A model generated the notes under the pieces. The model saw only the letters and a program-made list of their open reading frames with translations. It had not been told where the DNA came from and ran no database searches. From Anagrus nilaparvatae (Eukaryota > Arthropoda > Insecta > Hymenoptera > Mymaridae): a stretch of 64,000 nucleotides of DNA. The translations under genes were made by a program, and so were the position numbers. This document shows positions 12,643 through 23,824 of this stretch, one piece after another (the first letter of the stretch is position 1; each line of letters begins with the position of its first letter). The stretch spans positions 55,086,501-55,150,500 of the forward strand of contig JAKSXM010000007.1 in assembly GCA_022575985.1 (NCBI GenBank), written 5' to 3'.

Positions 12643-12902
12643 TTATTTAAATGAATTTGTTGACCTAGAGAGCTAATTAAATAAATACATGACTTTAAAA
12701 AATTAATTTTATCAAAATTAAATTTTTTGAAAATTATTAATAAATTATTTGATTACATAAAATTTGAAAAAATTTAAAACTACCTGATACGTTAAAAATA
12801 AAAAAAGTAATTCCAGATGGCATCTACGTATATCATCTCGAGTTTAATAAATAATATATTTATTTAATTAGCTCTCTAGGATAATTTATTCATTTAAATA
12901 AC
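12643..12902. mobile_element. Small fold-back MITE (about 260 bp)
   Basis: Arms of about 45 bp containing TAGAGAGCTAATTAAATAAA (left) are inverted at 12858-12902. The middle is AT-rich and non-coding. The exact ends and the target duplication are unclear because the flanks are also AT-rich. Confidence 0.6.
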
Positions 12903-12970
12903 ATATATATTGTAGTATTTTATGTTCCAAAAAAGATATTCTTGAGTAATTAAAATTTTTCTCAGGTTTA

Positions 12971-13195
12971 ACTCATTAACGCTGACGCGGAGAGTTTTGG
13001 AAATGGTAAAAAACAACAATTTCCTTTGCAGGCACATGGCTAAAAAATTTTGCCTTTAAAGCCTATCATTAGTTTTGACCTATAGCTTTTGTATGTGCTC
13101 AAAAAACTGGGCTAAAAGGGGTAAAACGGGCAATACCAATCGAAGTTATTGCTTTTTAACCATTTCCAAAACTCTCCACGTCGGCGTTAATGAAT
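12971..13195. mobile_element. TA-flanked MITE (225 bp)
   Basis: The termini are inverted repeats, ACTCATTAACGC on the left and the complement of ATTCATTAACGC on the right, followed inward by GACG and GGAGAGTTTTGGAAATGGT. TA flanks both ends (12969-12970 and 13196-13197). A related terminal motif, ACCCATTAGCGC, is used by the 20483-21868 element. Confidence 0.75.
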
Positions 13196-13352
13196 TAAGT
13201 CAAATCACAATTATTTAGCAAACTTTTTAGCTTTAAATTGACTTATTTTTTGAATATTTCACGATTGCATAACACGAACCATAAAGTCCTAAGATTGAAC
13301 AACGAAGTTTGTAAAATCCTAGGATTATATGATTTTGGAGATTGTACGTAAC

Positions 13353-13383
<31 letters not shown>

Positions 13384-13991
13384 CTTAATACTTTTATTGT
13401 GAGAAAATTCTTTTACGAGCTGAATTTAAAGCTTAGTCCCATAGCGTTTCTGACGTCGTTAGTTACCAGTACCCAAGGGAGTCAAGCTTTATAAACTCCA
13501 TATAGTTATCTTTTAAAATTCTAGAAAATTTTAGTTGACGTTTCTTCTTATTTTAAAAATCTATATCAGTCAAATTTACATTTTATTACCATATTTTTTT
13601 TTCTTTTACAATTTAAATTTATCTTTTTTTTATATGGCTCATTTTCATTTTTTTTGAAAAAATATCTTACAAAAACTAAAAATAAAAAATTCCTTTTTTA
13701 AAGTCCGAACAAGTCTTTTTAGACTTTTTTCACCAATATTTATTTTGTTGCATAAAAATCACCATAACCAACCTTTTACATCAATTTATTACGTTTTTTC
13801 AAATAATTATAAGGTAAAAACAGCTTAAAACCATTAAAAACCAAAATCGTTACATACGGCCTTAATACATGAATTTTTCTAGGTTTTATGTATTTTAGAG
13901 AACAATATCATATATTTTTAAAGAATTCTTACTAAAAAAACGAGTTTTGGAGGTAAATTTTAAAAATATTTAATAATTTTAACAAAATTGA

Positions 13992-14586
13992 GGAACGGTA
14001 AAGGCAGGAACGGTAAAGGCTTTTTTATAGAAAAATCAAAATAATTCGTAGACAAATGATCAAAAAAACTTTTCCGTTTGGAAAGTAAAGTATTTTTATG
14101 ATTGAAACTTGCTAAGTTTTTAATATTTTAATTACAACGCTTCTTAATAGGAGATCTAGGGGGGTACGGTAAAGGCTTTTGTTTTTGTCCCTTCGTTATT
14201 TCTGAACTTAAACCCATTTTGTTTTCCTATTTAACAATCATTTTAAGCGCTCTTGGTGTGAGAATTTTTTGTTTATGTATTTAAGTTGTCATTTATGCGG
14301 TTAAAAGGTTTTAAAAATGTTTTTACGAAGAGAAATCAAATTGAATATAATTAAATTACGTTTTTCATAAAAATTTTGTAAAATCGTGTGACACACCTTC
14401 TCACCCTTGTAATAATTAGTAAAATTAAGTTTAAATTTTTTCTATATGGAAAAAGTTGAACCTTATGATATAGCAATTAAGCCCAAAACAAAAATTTTTG
14501 AAAATTAATCGATAGGTGTGAGTGACAGACACTCAAAGTATAGGAATCTCCTTTGTGACAGGGAACGGTAAAGGCTTTTTTGCTAT
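13992..14586 (+). repeat. Four dispersed ACGGTAAAGGC motifs
   Basis: GGAACGGTAAAGGC occurs at 13992, 14007 and 14572, and a variant, GTACGGTAAAGGC, near 14164. Three of the four are followed by TTTT. All lie in one orientation. They may be the remains of a tandem or subterminal repeat of a decayed element. Confidence 0.5.
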
Positions 14587-15126
14587 ATTTTTATGTTTTA
14601 TAGTAGTTAAAACATTAAATTATGTTGATTTTTATGGTGTACCATCAAAAACTAATTGAAATTGAAAATTTAAAAAAAAAAAAATTTTTAATCAATGCAT
14701 CTGTTAGTCGGAAACGTGTTGTACGTCATTATTGCAAAAAAAACGATAATGAGCCATATTTAGGTAAAAATAATTTAATTAATTAATATAGTAATAATTA
14801 AATTCAAAATACTTAAAAATTCATTAATTTTTACTAATTATACTAATTTATCAGAGTTAATGGTTTTATAATATATTTTTAAAATTAAGAATAAAATATT
14901 TAAAATGAGTTTATTTCACATATTTTTATTAAAGCTCTACAGAAAGTGCAACTTTAAATTTTTATTAAACGTTTTTTCAACAAAGATTAGTATAAGATCG
15001 TTACTCAGTGAAGAATATTGTATATTCTTTACTTTAAAATATTTAATAAGGTAATGTTTAATTTTTAAATTTGGAATTATGTAAAAAAAGTTTTTATAAA
15101 ATTGTAAAATATTGTAAATTTTTAGC

Positions 15127-15158
15127 CTTGATAATGAAGACTGAAGGTCTTCGAAACG
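15127..15158 (+). other. Hammerhead-like / Penelope-type motif
   Basis: TTGATAATGA is followed by a 6-bp stem (GAAGAC/GTCTTC) and then GAAAC. The order resembles the CUGANGA, stem II, GAAAC core seen in hammerhead ribozymes of Penelope-like elements, but the first box is imperfect and no Penelope reverse transcriptase is nearby. It could be a relic of such an element or a chance match. Confidence 0.28.
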
Positions 15159-15680
15159 TGGGCAATTTATTGAAAAAATAAAGCAAATTGTTAGCTCAGA
15201 AATCAAATATTTTTATTTAATATATATACATTCTTTTTTTAAGAATAATATTTTTCAAGATATTTTTAAAACATAAAAACAATTTAAATACAAATATAAA
15301 TCAAAAAATATATAACCTTTAATTAAAAAAAAAAATTCTAAAATCTGCAACTGTAAATATCTATTAAAAATATAAAAATTGGCACTAGATAATAAAGTGG
15401 AGATTCGAGTGAAGTAGTTTCATTTATATGAATGTATGAATTTATGATGAGTTAAGTGTTCTCAAGAGAATGATTTTCGCCACTATCAGCATTTAAAATC
15501 ATATGGGAATTGAATAGAGAGATATTTATTTTTTGATATATACAAATATTCACACACCTTTAAATTTGTATAAATTTAATTTAGGTAATTTTTTTTTTTT
15601 TTTTTATTGTGATATTACATATTTCTTTTGTAAATTGTAGTTTCATAGATTTTGAGATTTTAATTCCTAAATTATAATTG

Positions 15681-16179
15681 TGTAATGCGGTTTATATTCC
15701 CGCCTTATTGGAATTTAATATGTAAAAATAGTTTGTTAAAATACACTCATTTATATAGAAATATATATAGTGATATGTATAATTAGTACGCATGCCTAAT
15801 CTCGGGCCTCTAAGAAAGGAGAAGAGAAGAAGTTTGGGACCACTGACTTATGTCATGTTCGATCTTCTTCTCCCGGATCTCAATTAGAGTAGATCTCGGA
15901 GAGTCGCATATAGGCTATAGTTTTAATAATAGTTAATATTAAGCAGTTATTATATTTATAATATATTATATTAATAGTGTAAAATAAAAATAGTGAACTT
16001 TAAGTTAAAAATAGTAAACTTTAAGTGAACAATTTAAAATTGTGTATTTATATCAATAATTTTATATTTTATATATTTTTAAGTAAATTAAAGGTAAATT
16101 TGTATTTATATTATTTTCTATTATTACCTAAACTCAAGGTCCCAGTTATAAAATATACCCATATGCCAATTCCTTTATA
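15681..16179. repeat. Left LTR
   Basis: It starts TGTAATGCGG and ends near CCTTTATA. It contains a purine/pyrimidine hairpin (GAGAAGAGAAGAAG paired with CTTCTTCTC downstream). By eye it is nearly identical to the right LTR apart from one short tandem expansion. Confidence 0.85.
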
Positions 16180-16195
16180 TGGCATCCCTTAAATA
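16180..16195 (+). other. Putative tRNA primer-binding site
   Basis: TGGCATCCCTTAAAT begins immediately after the left LTR. The leading TGG is the complement of a tRNA CCA end. The tRNA was not identified. Confidence 0.5.
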
Positions 16196-16416
16196 AGTCG
16201 AATCTACCCTTTGGATGGTTATTAAAAATTATTGATTTTTGATCTTTTTTAAAGAAAAATTTTTAATTTTGAAACTAGTAAAATATTGTATACATATAGA
16301 ATACACATATAGAAAAAAAAAAGCAACGCAGTAACTTCTTCCCAAGTCTCAAGTAAAGAAAGAGAAAGCGCGCGGAGAGGGGACACGCCCATATTCAAAA
16401 ATTTTTTTTAATTGTA

Positions 16417-16583
16417 TGGGATCGTTCAATAATTACGTAACGCTTATTTTTTGGATTTTGAGTTACAGCGTCCCCTTATGTAACGCTAAAATAGCATTTT
16501 GCCTATTTTTACATAATGAGCAATAACGTTTTCGGTCTAACGCTCCCCCCCAGTTCAGCGTTACGCAATTATTGAACGATCTC
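16417..16583. mobile_element. TA-flanked MITE nested in LTR element (167 bp)
   Basis: Inverted termini contain GATCGTTCAATAATTACGTA and its near-complement (GCGTTACGCAATTATTGAAC), with TA on both sides (16415-16416 and 16584-16585). It is non-coding and mariner-like by borders only. Its position means it inserted after, or moved with, the LTR element. Confidence 0.78.
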
Positions 16584-16585
16584 TA

Positions 16586-16800
16586 TATGGAAGCACGCGC
16601 GGTCTATTTAGATAATTTTTTTTTTTATATTTTAAAATACGGAAGCAGATTGTAGTATAACCCAGCCCTAGATAAAAAATTTAAATACGGAAGTGCACAC
16701 AGGTCATATTTTTATTAATATTTTTATTTATATCTTTCATATTTTTATTTATATAATATGGAAGTGAAACAGGAGTGTGACCCAATGTTAGATAACGGGT
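16586..16800 (+). repeat. Degenerate approx. 60-70 bp tandem repeats
   Basis: The phrase A(T/C)GGAAG recurs at about 16589, 16640, 16690 and 16760, followed in some copies by a CTAGATAA or TTAGATAA end. The repeats are imperfect and lie inside the LTR element. Confidence 0.45.
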
Positions 16801-18036
16801 AATCACTCAATAGTTCTGTTTTTCTTTATTTTTTCTTTAAAAAATAAAGTGGCATCCTCTAGCAACCCTTGAGTTTAGGCCAATATTAGTGTAGAAATGT
16901 TGTTTATATTTTTTTTGTGAAATTAAAATCAACTAGTATTTACTATATTTTAATTCTATATAAATTTAATTAAGAAACCGAGTTGCATAAATAGTTTTTT
17001 GAAATTAGATTATGTATAAATAGAATCATTTCCAATGTGCATAACGATTGTCACATAGTAGTATATATGGAAAATATGGTTGCAGAATTCGGTTACTTAA
17101 TTAAATTAGTATCAATAAGCAATGATGTAAACTATATTTCAGTTATTATATATTTAATTGTAATTTTAAAGTTATATTTTAACTTCTAAATATTTTGGTT
17201 ATAGGGAGTACCTACAGCAATATAGTATTTATTATTTTAAAAGGAAAAATCAGTAGTTAATATGAAATTTTTATTATTAAATTATTTTATGTTTTATGCA
17301 ATTATAATAAAGATGAACAAGATTTTACTTAAACTAGAAGTACCTCCGAGCGTTAAGTTCACCCAAATGGGTTCACGCTAGGGGGGAGGGGATTGATTGG
17401 TTTAAAGAACCAATTGATTAGTAGTTTGACAGGAAATTTAAGTGTATTATAAATGGATAATATTTTATTATAACTATGTAAAAAATATAGGCTTAGTCTA
17501 GCCACTAGCTGTAGATTCTGAATTTACATATGATATTCACGAGTCAACTTAATGCAAAGAGCGCTGCAGTAGACTTCATTGTTCCTGGGCAATTAGCCTT
17601 TGCTGTTGGCTAAAGGTCATTTGACATGGTCGGTTAGTGATATATCAATGTTAAATTTAAATTCCGCACTTACATTCAGTTATAGAAGAAACAGATTTAG
17701 ATTTTTACTAAGTTAGCATTATTAGATCTGAATATACATATGAGAGGCGGCAATCGATTAGCTAACGATAGCCTGACTCCAATAGTAAAGCAGCTTTATT
17801 TATTCTAGCTTATCTTAAATATTACAAGCACTAACCAGCTTCTAACTCACTTATAATGTCGTGAGGTTAAACTTTTTCAATTACTTATATTTATTGTCCC
17901 GGTTTGGCTCTATAGTAGCTTCGGGTTACAAGTTAATATAGTTAAACTAGTTTTTTTCAATTAAGTTTTTGCAATAGGTCTAAGCATTTACTTAATAGAA
18001 AACAAAGTATTTTATAAGCTACTAGGAAAGGCGCCA

Positions 18037-18508
18037 TAGATTTATTCCAATTGATTTTATCTTGGAACAAATTTTCCAATTGCAATATATTGGACTATTT
18101 ATATTATCATATTTTTGAGATTAGTTTACATAGATTTATTCCAATTGATTATATCTTGAAACCAGTTTTTCCGATTGCAATATATCGGATTAGTTACATT
18201 CTCATATTTTTGAGACCAGTTTAAATAGATTTATTCCAATTGATTTTATCTTGGAACCAGTTTTTCCGATTGCAATATATCGGATTAGTTATATTCTCAT
18301 ATTTTTGAGACCAGTTTAAATAGATTTATTCCAATTGATTTTATCTTGGAACCAGTTTTTCCGATTGCAATATATCGGATTAGTTATGTTCTCATATTTT
18401 TGAGACCAGTTTAAGTAGATTTGTTCCAATTGATTTTATCTTGGAACCAGTTTTTCCGATTGCAATATATCGGATTAGTTATGTTCTCATATTTTTGAGA
18501 CCAGTTTA
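18037..18508 (+). repeat. 95-bp tandem array, five units
   Basis: Units start TAGATTTATTCCAATTGATT at 18037, 18131, 18226, 18321 and 18416. The spacing is 94-95 bp, with the last unit slightly short. Units 3-5 are nearly identical, and the first is the most diverged. Each of units 2-5 contains the short inverted repeat CCGAT/ATCGG around TGCAATAT. The array lies in the LTR interior. Confidence 0.92.
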
Positions 18509-19120
18509 TTGATTTATAAAACAAGACAAATTATCCATGGTAGATGCGTTCTAAATAGAAGAAGGCACGCTACTGAAGCACTATGGATTCACCAGCATTT
18601 AAGAAGTAGTGTCCAACCATTACTAAAGTCTTTGCAAAAAGAAGTCGTTGGCATACTTTTCTGCTAACCAAGGTTTTGAGCCTGGACAACTTCTACAAGA
18701 CAAGGTATGGTAGGCCATGAAAAAACCTACTTTTTAGAGACTTTGAGCTATTAACCTTACATGACCAACATTTCATATTACGAAGATCTCGACTATCTCA
18801 GATACGTCGAACGGGGACTAGATCTCTGACAATCTTCCCAAAAGAAAATCTGGCCATACTAAGGCAAATATGCTTTAGAGTGCTCAAAAGAAGAAGGAAA
18901 TAGACAACAGCCTCAAGATAAAAATAACAAGTTTTCGCAAATATTATAAATTGACAGTTAAAAGATTTAAATGAAATATTTTTATATATTTTTGAAGAGA
19001 AAATAGGTACTCCTGCAAGACTAAAAGATATCGTAATAGTTATGTAAGTAAGGCTTGCATCTATAACTCTAAGTTAGGAGAAACTGCTTTGACCATGTCA
19101 ACAGCTAGTTGACCTGGCTT

Positions 19121-19131
19121 AAGGGGGAGGG
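19121..19131 (+). other. Polypurine tract
   Basis: AAGGGGGAGGG lies directly before the right LTR's TGT, the standard site for plus-strand priming in LTR retrotransposons. Confidence 0.8.
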
Positions 19132-19669
19132 TGTAATGCGGTTTATATTCCCGCCTTATTGGAATTTAATATGTAAAAATAGTTTGTTAAAATACACTCA
19201 TTTATATAGAAATATATATAGTGATGTGTATAATTAGTACGCATGCCTAATCTCGGGCCTCTAAGAAAGGAGAAGAGAAGAAGTTTGGGACCACTGACTT
19301 ATGTCATGTTCGATCTTCTTCTCCCGGATCTCAATTAGAGTAGATCTCGGAGAGTCGCATATAGGCTATAGTTTTAATAATAGTTAATATTAAGCAGTTA
19401 TTATATTTATAATATATTATATTAATAGTGTAAAATAAAAATAGTGAACTTTAAGTTAAAAATAGTGAACTTTAAGATAATAGTGAACTTTAAGATAAAA
19501 ATAGTAAACTTTAAGTGAACAATTTAAAATTGTGTATTTATATCAATAATTTTATATTTTATATATTTTTAAGTAAATTAAAGGTAAATTTGTATTTATA
19601 TTATTTTCTATTATTACCTAAACTCAAGGTCCCAGTTATAAAATATACCCATATGCCGATTCCTTTATA
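19132..19669. repeat. Right LTR
   Basis: It matches the left LTR but is about 40 bp longer, because the AATAGTGAACTTTAAG phrase near 19440-19510 is repeated extra times. The sequence AATTG at its outer border repeats the AATTG before the left LTR. Confidence 0.85.
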
Positions 19670-19673
19670 ATTG

Positions 19674-20008
19674 GGATATTTTTCCATGATCATTCCAATT
19701 TTTAGAATACTGATTCAAACAGCACTGATCAGTAACACTGCATTAACCCTACAACAAAAATCTTGTTGTACCAACTTAGTGCTAAATTCTAATTGCTTTC
19801 TATGAATTGCTTATTTTTGAATAAATTCTCAGACGATAAATGTGATATTAAAAGAGACTAAAAAAGCAACCACGCTTATTCCTCTTTATGTCCATATTAA
19901 GGTGTTTAGATGAGAAAAATGAATGAAAGTTATAAAATATCAAAGTTAAAGTATTAAGAAACTTAAAAAAAATGTTTGGCAACTTTTCCTACGTAATTTT
20001 TTTTTAAT
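19674..20008. other. AT-rich spacer
   Basis: Non-coding sequence between the LTR element and the first of two adjoining fold-back elements. I see nothing else in it. Confidence 0.55.
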
Positions 20009-20010
20009 TA

Positions 20011-20480
20011 AGAGGGCTAGATGTCAGCCACTTTTTCAGCTCTCGACCAATCAGAGACTAAGTAAAATATTAATTTTGGCCACCAAAACACGGCTTTAAT
20101 TTTCAATTAAATTAAAAAATAAAATTGACAAATTAATCTGCATAAAATGAAAAATATGGCTCTGCCTTACCTAATAGACTTAAGAAAATTTTCTTTCTTA
20201 GTTAAAAAATGAAAGAAAAGCTGCAGTACATTCTAACCAAAAAAATGAGTGAAGCAGACAACATTGGGGTTGCAATTTCATTTAATTTTTTGAGGAGAAG
20301 GAAAATTTTCTCAAATCTAGGAAAAGCAGAGCCACATTTTTCATTTTATGTAGATTAATTTGGCAATTTTTATTTTTAATTTAATTGAAAATTAAAGCCA
20401 TATTTTGGTGGCCAAAATTAATATTTTATCTAGTCTCTGATTGGTCGAAAGCTGAAAAAATGGCTGTCATCCAGCCCTCG
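20011..20480. mobile_element. Fold-back TA-flanked element (470 bp)
   Basis: The arms share GACCAATCAGAGACTA and AATATTAATTTTGGCCACCA (left), inverted in the right half near 20400-20445. The terminal motif is GAGGGCT(A/G)GATG. TA lies at 20009-20010 and 20481-20482. It is non-coding, with a small central spacer near 20200-20280. Confidence 0.8.
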
Positions 20481-20482
20481 TA

Positions 20483-21868
20483 ACCCATTAGCGCCCAATC
20501 GACATATACAAGACATTTGAATTTTTTTAATGAAAAAATTGATATTTTGGGCTAAAAATATTAACCACTAGGTAAAAGGAGCTGAATTTTTCATTTCCGA
20601 AGTCCGTTTTAGCGTACAGCCCCTAGAAAACGCGATATCATCCCCTAAAAATAGGGTAAATTTAAAAAAATTTTTAGGCGTTATTTAAAATGAGACTGCG
20701 CACAAAAAATAGTTTCAGGGCATATAAAATTTTACTAGGGACTATTAATAACACAAAAAAAAAAAATTTATATCAATTTGCCATGTTCACTTCCTCAGAT
20801 AGGGTGTAAAGTTGTTGTATTATAGCAAAATAGAATTCCTGACTGTGCATAAAAAAATATCTTAAGGCATATAAAACTTTACAAGGGGCTATTAATAATC
20901 TAAAACAAATAAATCAATATTAAATTATCATATTCACCCCCTTAGAAGGGTTGTAAGGGGGTGACATAGAGTAATAGAAAAAATGAATATTTTTGGTATT
21001 ACTGTCATCTAGTAGGTATATTCATTTTTTCTTCTAACGTCTAAACAATCTTTTAAATTTCCCCCACATTTAGGGGATGATATCACATTTCCTAGGGGTC
21101 ACATATAAAAATGGACTTCGAAAATGAAAAGAGCAGCCAAAATTACCTAATAGGTAAGACTTTTAAAGTATAAAGTCTAAAGTCTATAGTCTAAAAGACC
21201 AAAATATTGATTTTTTCTATTTTACTATAATATCGCCCCCTTACACTCCATCTGAGGGGGTGAATATTACAAATTGATATAAATTTATGTATTTTTTTTG
21301 TGTTACTACTAGTCCTTAGTAAAATTTTATATGTCATGAGACTTTTTTTGTGCGCAGTTTCATTTTAAATTATGCCTAAAAAATTTTTTAAATTTACCCC
21401 ACATTTAGGGGATGATATCACACTTCCTAGGGGTTGTATATAAAAATGGACTTCAGAAATGAAAAGAGCAGCCCAAATTAGCATCTAGGTAACACTTTTA
21501 GACCAAAATATTAATTTTGTCTATTTTGCTATAATATCACCCACTTACACCTCACCAGAGGGGGTCAATATGACAAATTGATATAAATTTATTTTTTTTT
21601 GTGTTATTTATAAACCCTAGTAAAGTTTTATATGCCCTGAGACTTTCTTTTGGGCGCAGTATCATTTTAAATAACGTTTTAAAAAATGTTTAAAATTTAC
21701 TCCACTTTTAGGGGATGATATCGCGTTTTCTAGGGGGCTAAAACGGACTTCGGAAATGAAAAATTCAGCCCCTTTTACCTACCAAATAACATTTTTATCC
21801 CAAAATATCGATTTTTTCATTAAAAAAAAATCAAATAGCTTGCATGTGTCGATTGGGCGCTAATGGGT
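20483..21868. mobile_element. Fold-back TA-flanked element (1.4 kb)
   Basis: The ends are ACCCATTAGCGCCCAATCGA and its complement, with TA at 20481-20482 and 21869-21870. The arms are long, and the right half contains roughly 300-bp tandem units marked by TTTAGGGGATGATATC near 21070, 21405 and 21710. No coding frame is present. The left TA is shared with the neighbouring element, so one inserted at the other's border. Confidence 0.82.
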
Positions 21869-22055
21869 TAAGAAAAGAAAATAGTCAGTTTAACATTACT
21901 CCTATAGGGATCACATTTAGAGTTTATAAAAAGTATAACAGAGATAACACGATTTAATGAAACTTGATATTATGATAAGTAAATACCTAAATTATTCATT
22001 GCCAATTTGTTTTTTACATTTACCTACTTCAATAATTAATAATTTAAAAAACTAT

Positions 22056-22166
22056 GACTAAGTTTACAGGCGATGCAGTTTAGGCAAAGTTAGTTAAGAT
22101 AAGTCAGTTTACTAACTTAACTTCGCTCTAAACTAACTGCGTTTACACGGACGACGAAGTCAGTTA
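22056..22166 (+). repeat. Left Harbinger terminal inverted repeat
   Basis: About 111 bp matches the complement of 26549-26659 with only a few differences. It contains several short internal motifs of GTTAG/CTAAC type, which could be repeated binding sites for the element's proteins. Confidence 0.92.
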
Positions 22167-22391
22167 AAAATTCTATAACGTTTTGTTTTGCTTATCGTTC
22201 TCATATAAAAATTTACAGAAAGAAAGATAAATAAAAAAAAATATATACTTTATATTTATTTTGCTCTAATTAAAAAATATAAAATTTTGGATATTTTAAA
22301 TAAAAATAAATATCATTCATTTCTCCTTAAATAAATTTTTTATGTGCATGATGTGACAAGTTAACCTCAAAATCAAATATAAATAAAGAAG

Positions 22392-23824
22392 ATGCAGCTT
22401 AGTGAAAATATGCTAATGCTTTTTTCAGCAGTTTTAGATGAACATTTAAAACGCATTAAACAATTATTACTCCAGTGTAATAAACATATATACAAAATTG
22501 TGCAGTTCAATCGAGTTTTCCTACAAATTTTTCTGGAAATAATTTTTGAATTTTCTAAAATAGATGATGGTCCTGCTTATACTTTTTTTAAAGACAAGTC
22601 GTTTTGGATGAAAGTACGTTGTCAAGCTTGGTGGATACATGTCTTGTATCACTATGATGATGATGATTGGCTTGAAAATTTTAGAGTGACAAGGGCAACA
22701 TTTTTACACATTTGTGATAAATTGCGTGTACTATTGAATCCTGAAGATGTTCCTGTAAATTTACAGTCAAGAGAGCCTGTTAGTGTAGAAAAAAAAATAG
22801 CAATGACTTTGTATTTTCTCAGCAGCTGTTCAGAGTATCGAGTGGTTGGAAATGCTTTTGGAGTTCATAAGTCGACTGTTTGTAAATATGTTCATGAAGT
22901 TGTAAATGCAATTAATAAAATATTAATGCCTGATTTAATTAAAATGCCTGATTATGAAGAGTGTCTTGAAATTTCTGATTTCTTTGAAAATAAGTATGGA
23001 ATACCAAAAATTATAGGAGCAGTCGATGGATCACATGTTCCAATATTACCTCCTTCTGACGGCTACAGAGATTTTATTAATAGGAAAGGTTATGCTTCCT
23101 TAGTGCTACAAGGATTTGTTGACCACAAGTTAAGGTAAATTTAAAATGAATGAATTTATAATTACACATTTTTAAATAAATTAATTATAACCCTCTTTTA
23201 ATTCTTAAAAGGTTTCGAAATATTAATTGCCAAAGTCCTGGATCAAGTCACGATGCTGCTGTATTTGGTAGGTCAGGACTATATCAGCATCATCGACGTA
23301 TCATACCTCAAGTAAGTTCACCATTAAACAATTTAGTAAAATTAATTTTGTTGATAACTTTAAAGCTACAACTAAAGTTTTAATTTAAGGTTACAAGTCA
23401 AATTCAAAATATAAACGTCCCTTTTATGATAGTAGCTGATCATGCCTATCCTTTGTTGTCTTGGGTAATTAAAGCTTTTCCTGGTCAAGTTGATGAACAA
23501 AAAGAAGTATTTAATAAAAGCTTAAGTGCTATACGAGTAGTAACCGAGTGTGCATTTGGGCGCCTCCAAGCTCGTTTTCGCTGTTTGATGAAACGATTAG
23601 ATTTAGATTATACTTTTGTGCCTCAAGTTGTAGCTGCTTGTTGTACATTACACAATATTGTGGAAAACAGAGGAGACCCTTTTCCAAGAAGATGGGAGAG
23701 ACACGCCGAAAGAGCAATACAAAACCAACCAGAAACTGAAGCTTACTTAGAAAACAACCAAAATTATGCTAAATTAGTAAGAGAAGCCTTATTCAGAAAT
23801 TTCGTTCAAAATTTTTATCAATAA
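22392..23824 (+). CDS. Harbinger DDE transposase (HARBI1-like), 3 exons
   Basis: The exons are 22392-23134, 23212-23311 and 23390-23824, with introns of 77 and 78 bp that are GT...AG and in phase. The spliced frame encodes 425 residues. This is a PIF/Harbinger transposase with a DDE_Tnp_4 / HARBI1-type nuclease fold. It would cut and join DNA at the element's ends in the nucleus. A helix-turn-helix-like segment (SEYRVVGNAFGVHKSTVCKY, about 147-166) precedes the core. Catalytic residues: D212 in GAVDGSHVPI, D298 in VADHAYPL and E334 in TECAFGRLQ. The family motif SPGSSHDAAVF is at 257-267. The ATG at 22392 is the first in frame. An AATAAA lies about 75 bp past the stop. Nothing is visibly broken; activity is not shown by sequence. 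Confidence 0.93.

Larger units (their letters stand above)
13198..15680. other. AT-rich stretch with degenerate repeats
   Basis: No gene is visible. It contains an (AT)n run near 13350-13381, a set of GGAACGGTAAAGGC motifs at 13992-14586 and a hammerhead-like motif at 15127. The 89-codon minus-strand frame at 14937-15206 overlaps this motif and shows no domain. Confidence 0.55.
15681..19669. mobile_element. Non-coding LTR retrotransposon (LARD-like)
   Basis: Two long direct repeats (15681-16179 and 19132-19669) begin TGTAATGCGG and end CCTTTATA. A TGG-starting primer-binding-like site follows the left repeat, and a polypurine tract, AAGGGGGAGGG, abuts the right one. AATTG lies at both outer borders (15676-15680 and 19669-19673), consistent with a 4-5 bp target duplication. 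The roughly 2.95-kb interior has no usable open frame and no recognisable gag or pol motif. It is therefore a non-autonomous element or a thoroughly decayed one; the copia-like or other superfamily cannot be decided. The interior also holds a nested MITE and a five-unit array. Confidence 0.82.

Noticed and set aside
12971..13195. TTAA (piggyBac-type) target for the 225-bp MITE
   Set aside because: The left and right ends match better with TA borders, and the termini do not begin CCC as in piggyBac.
18037..18508. CRISPR array
   Set aside because: The 95-bp units are contiguous with no unique spacers, and the context is a eukaryotic retroelement.
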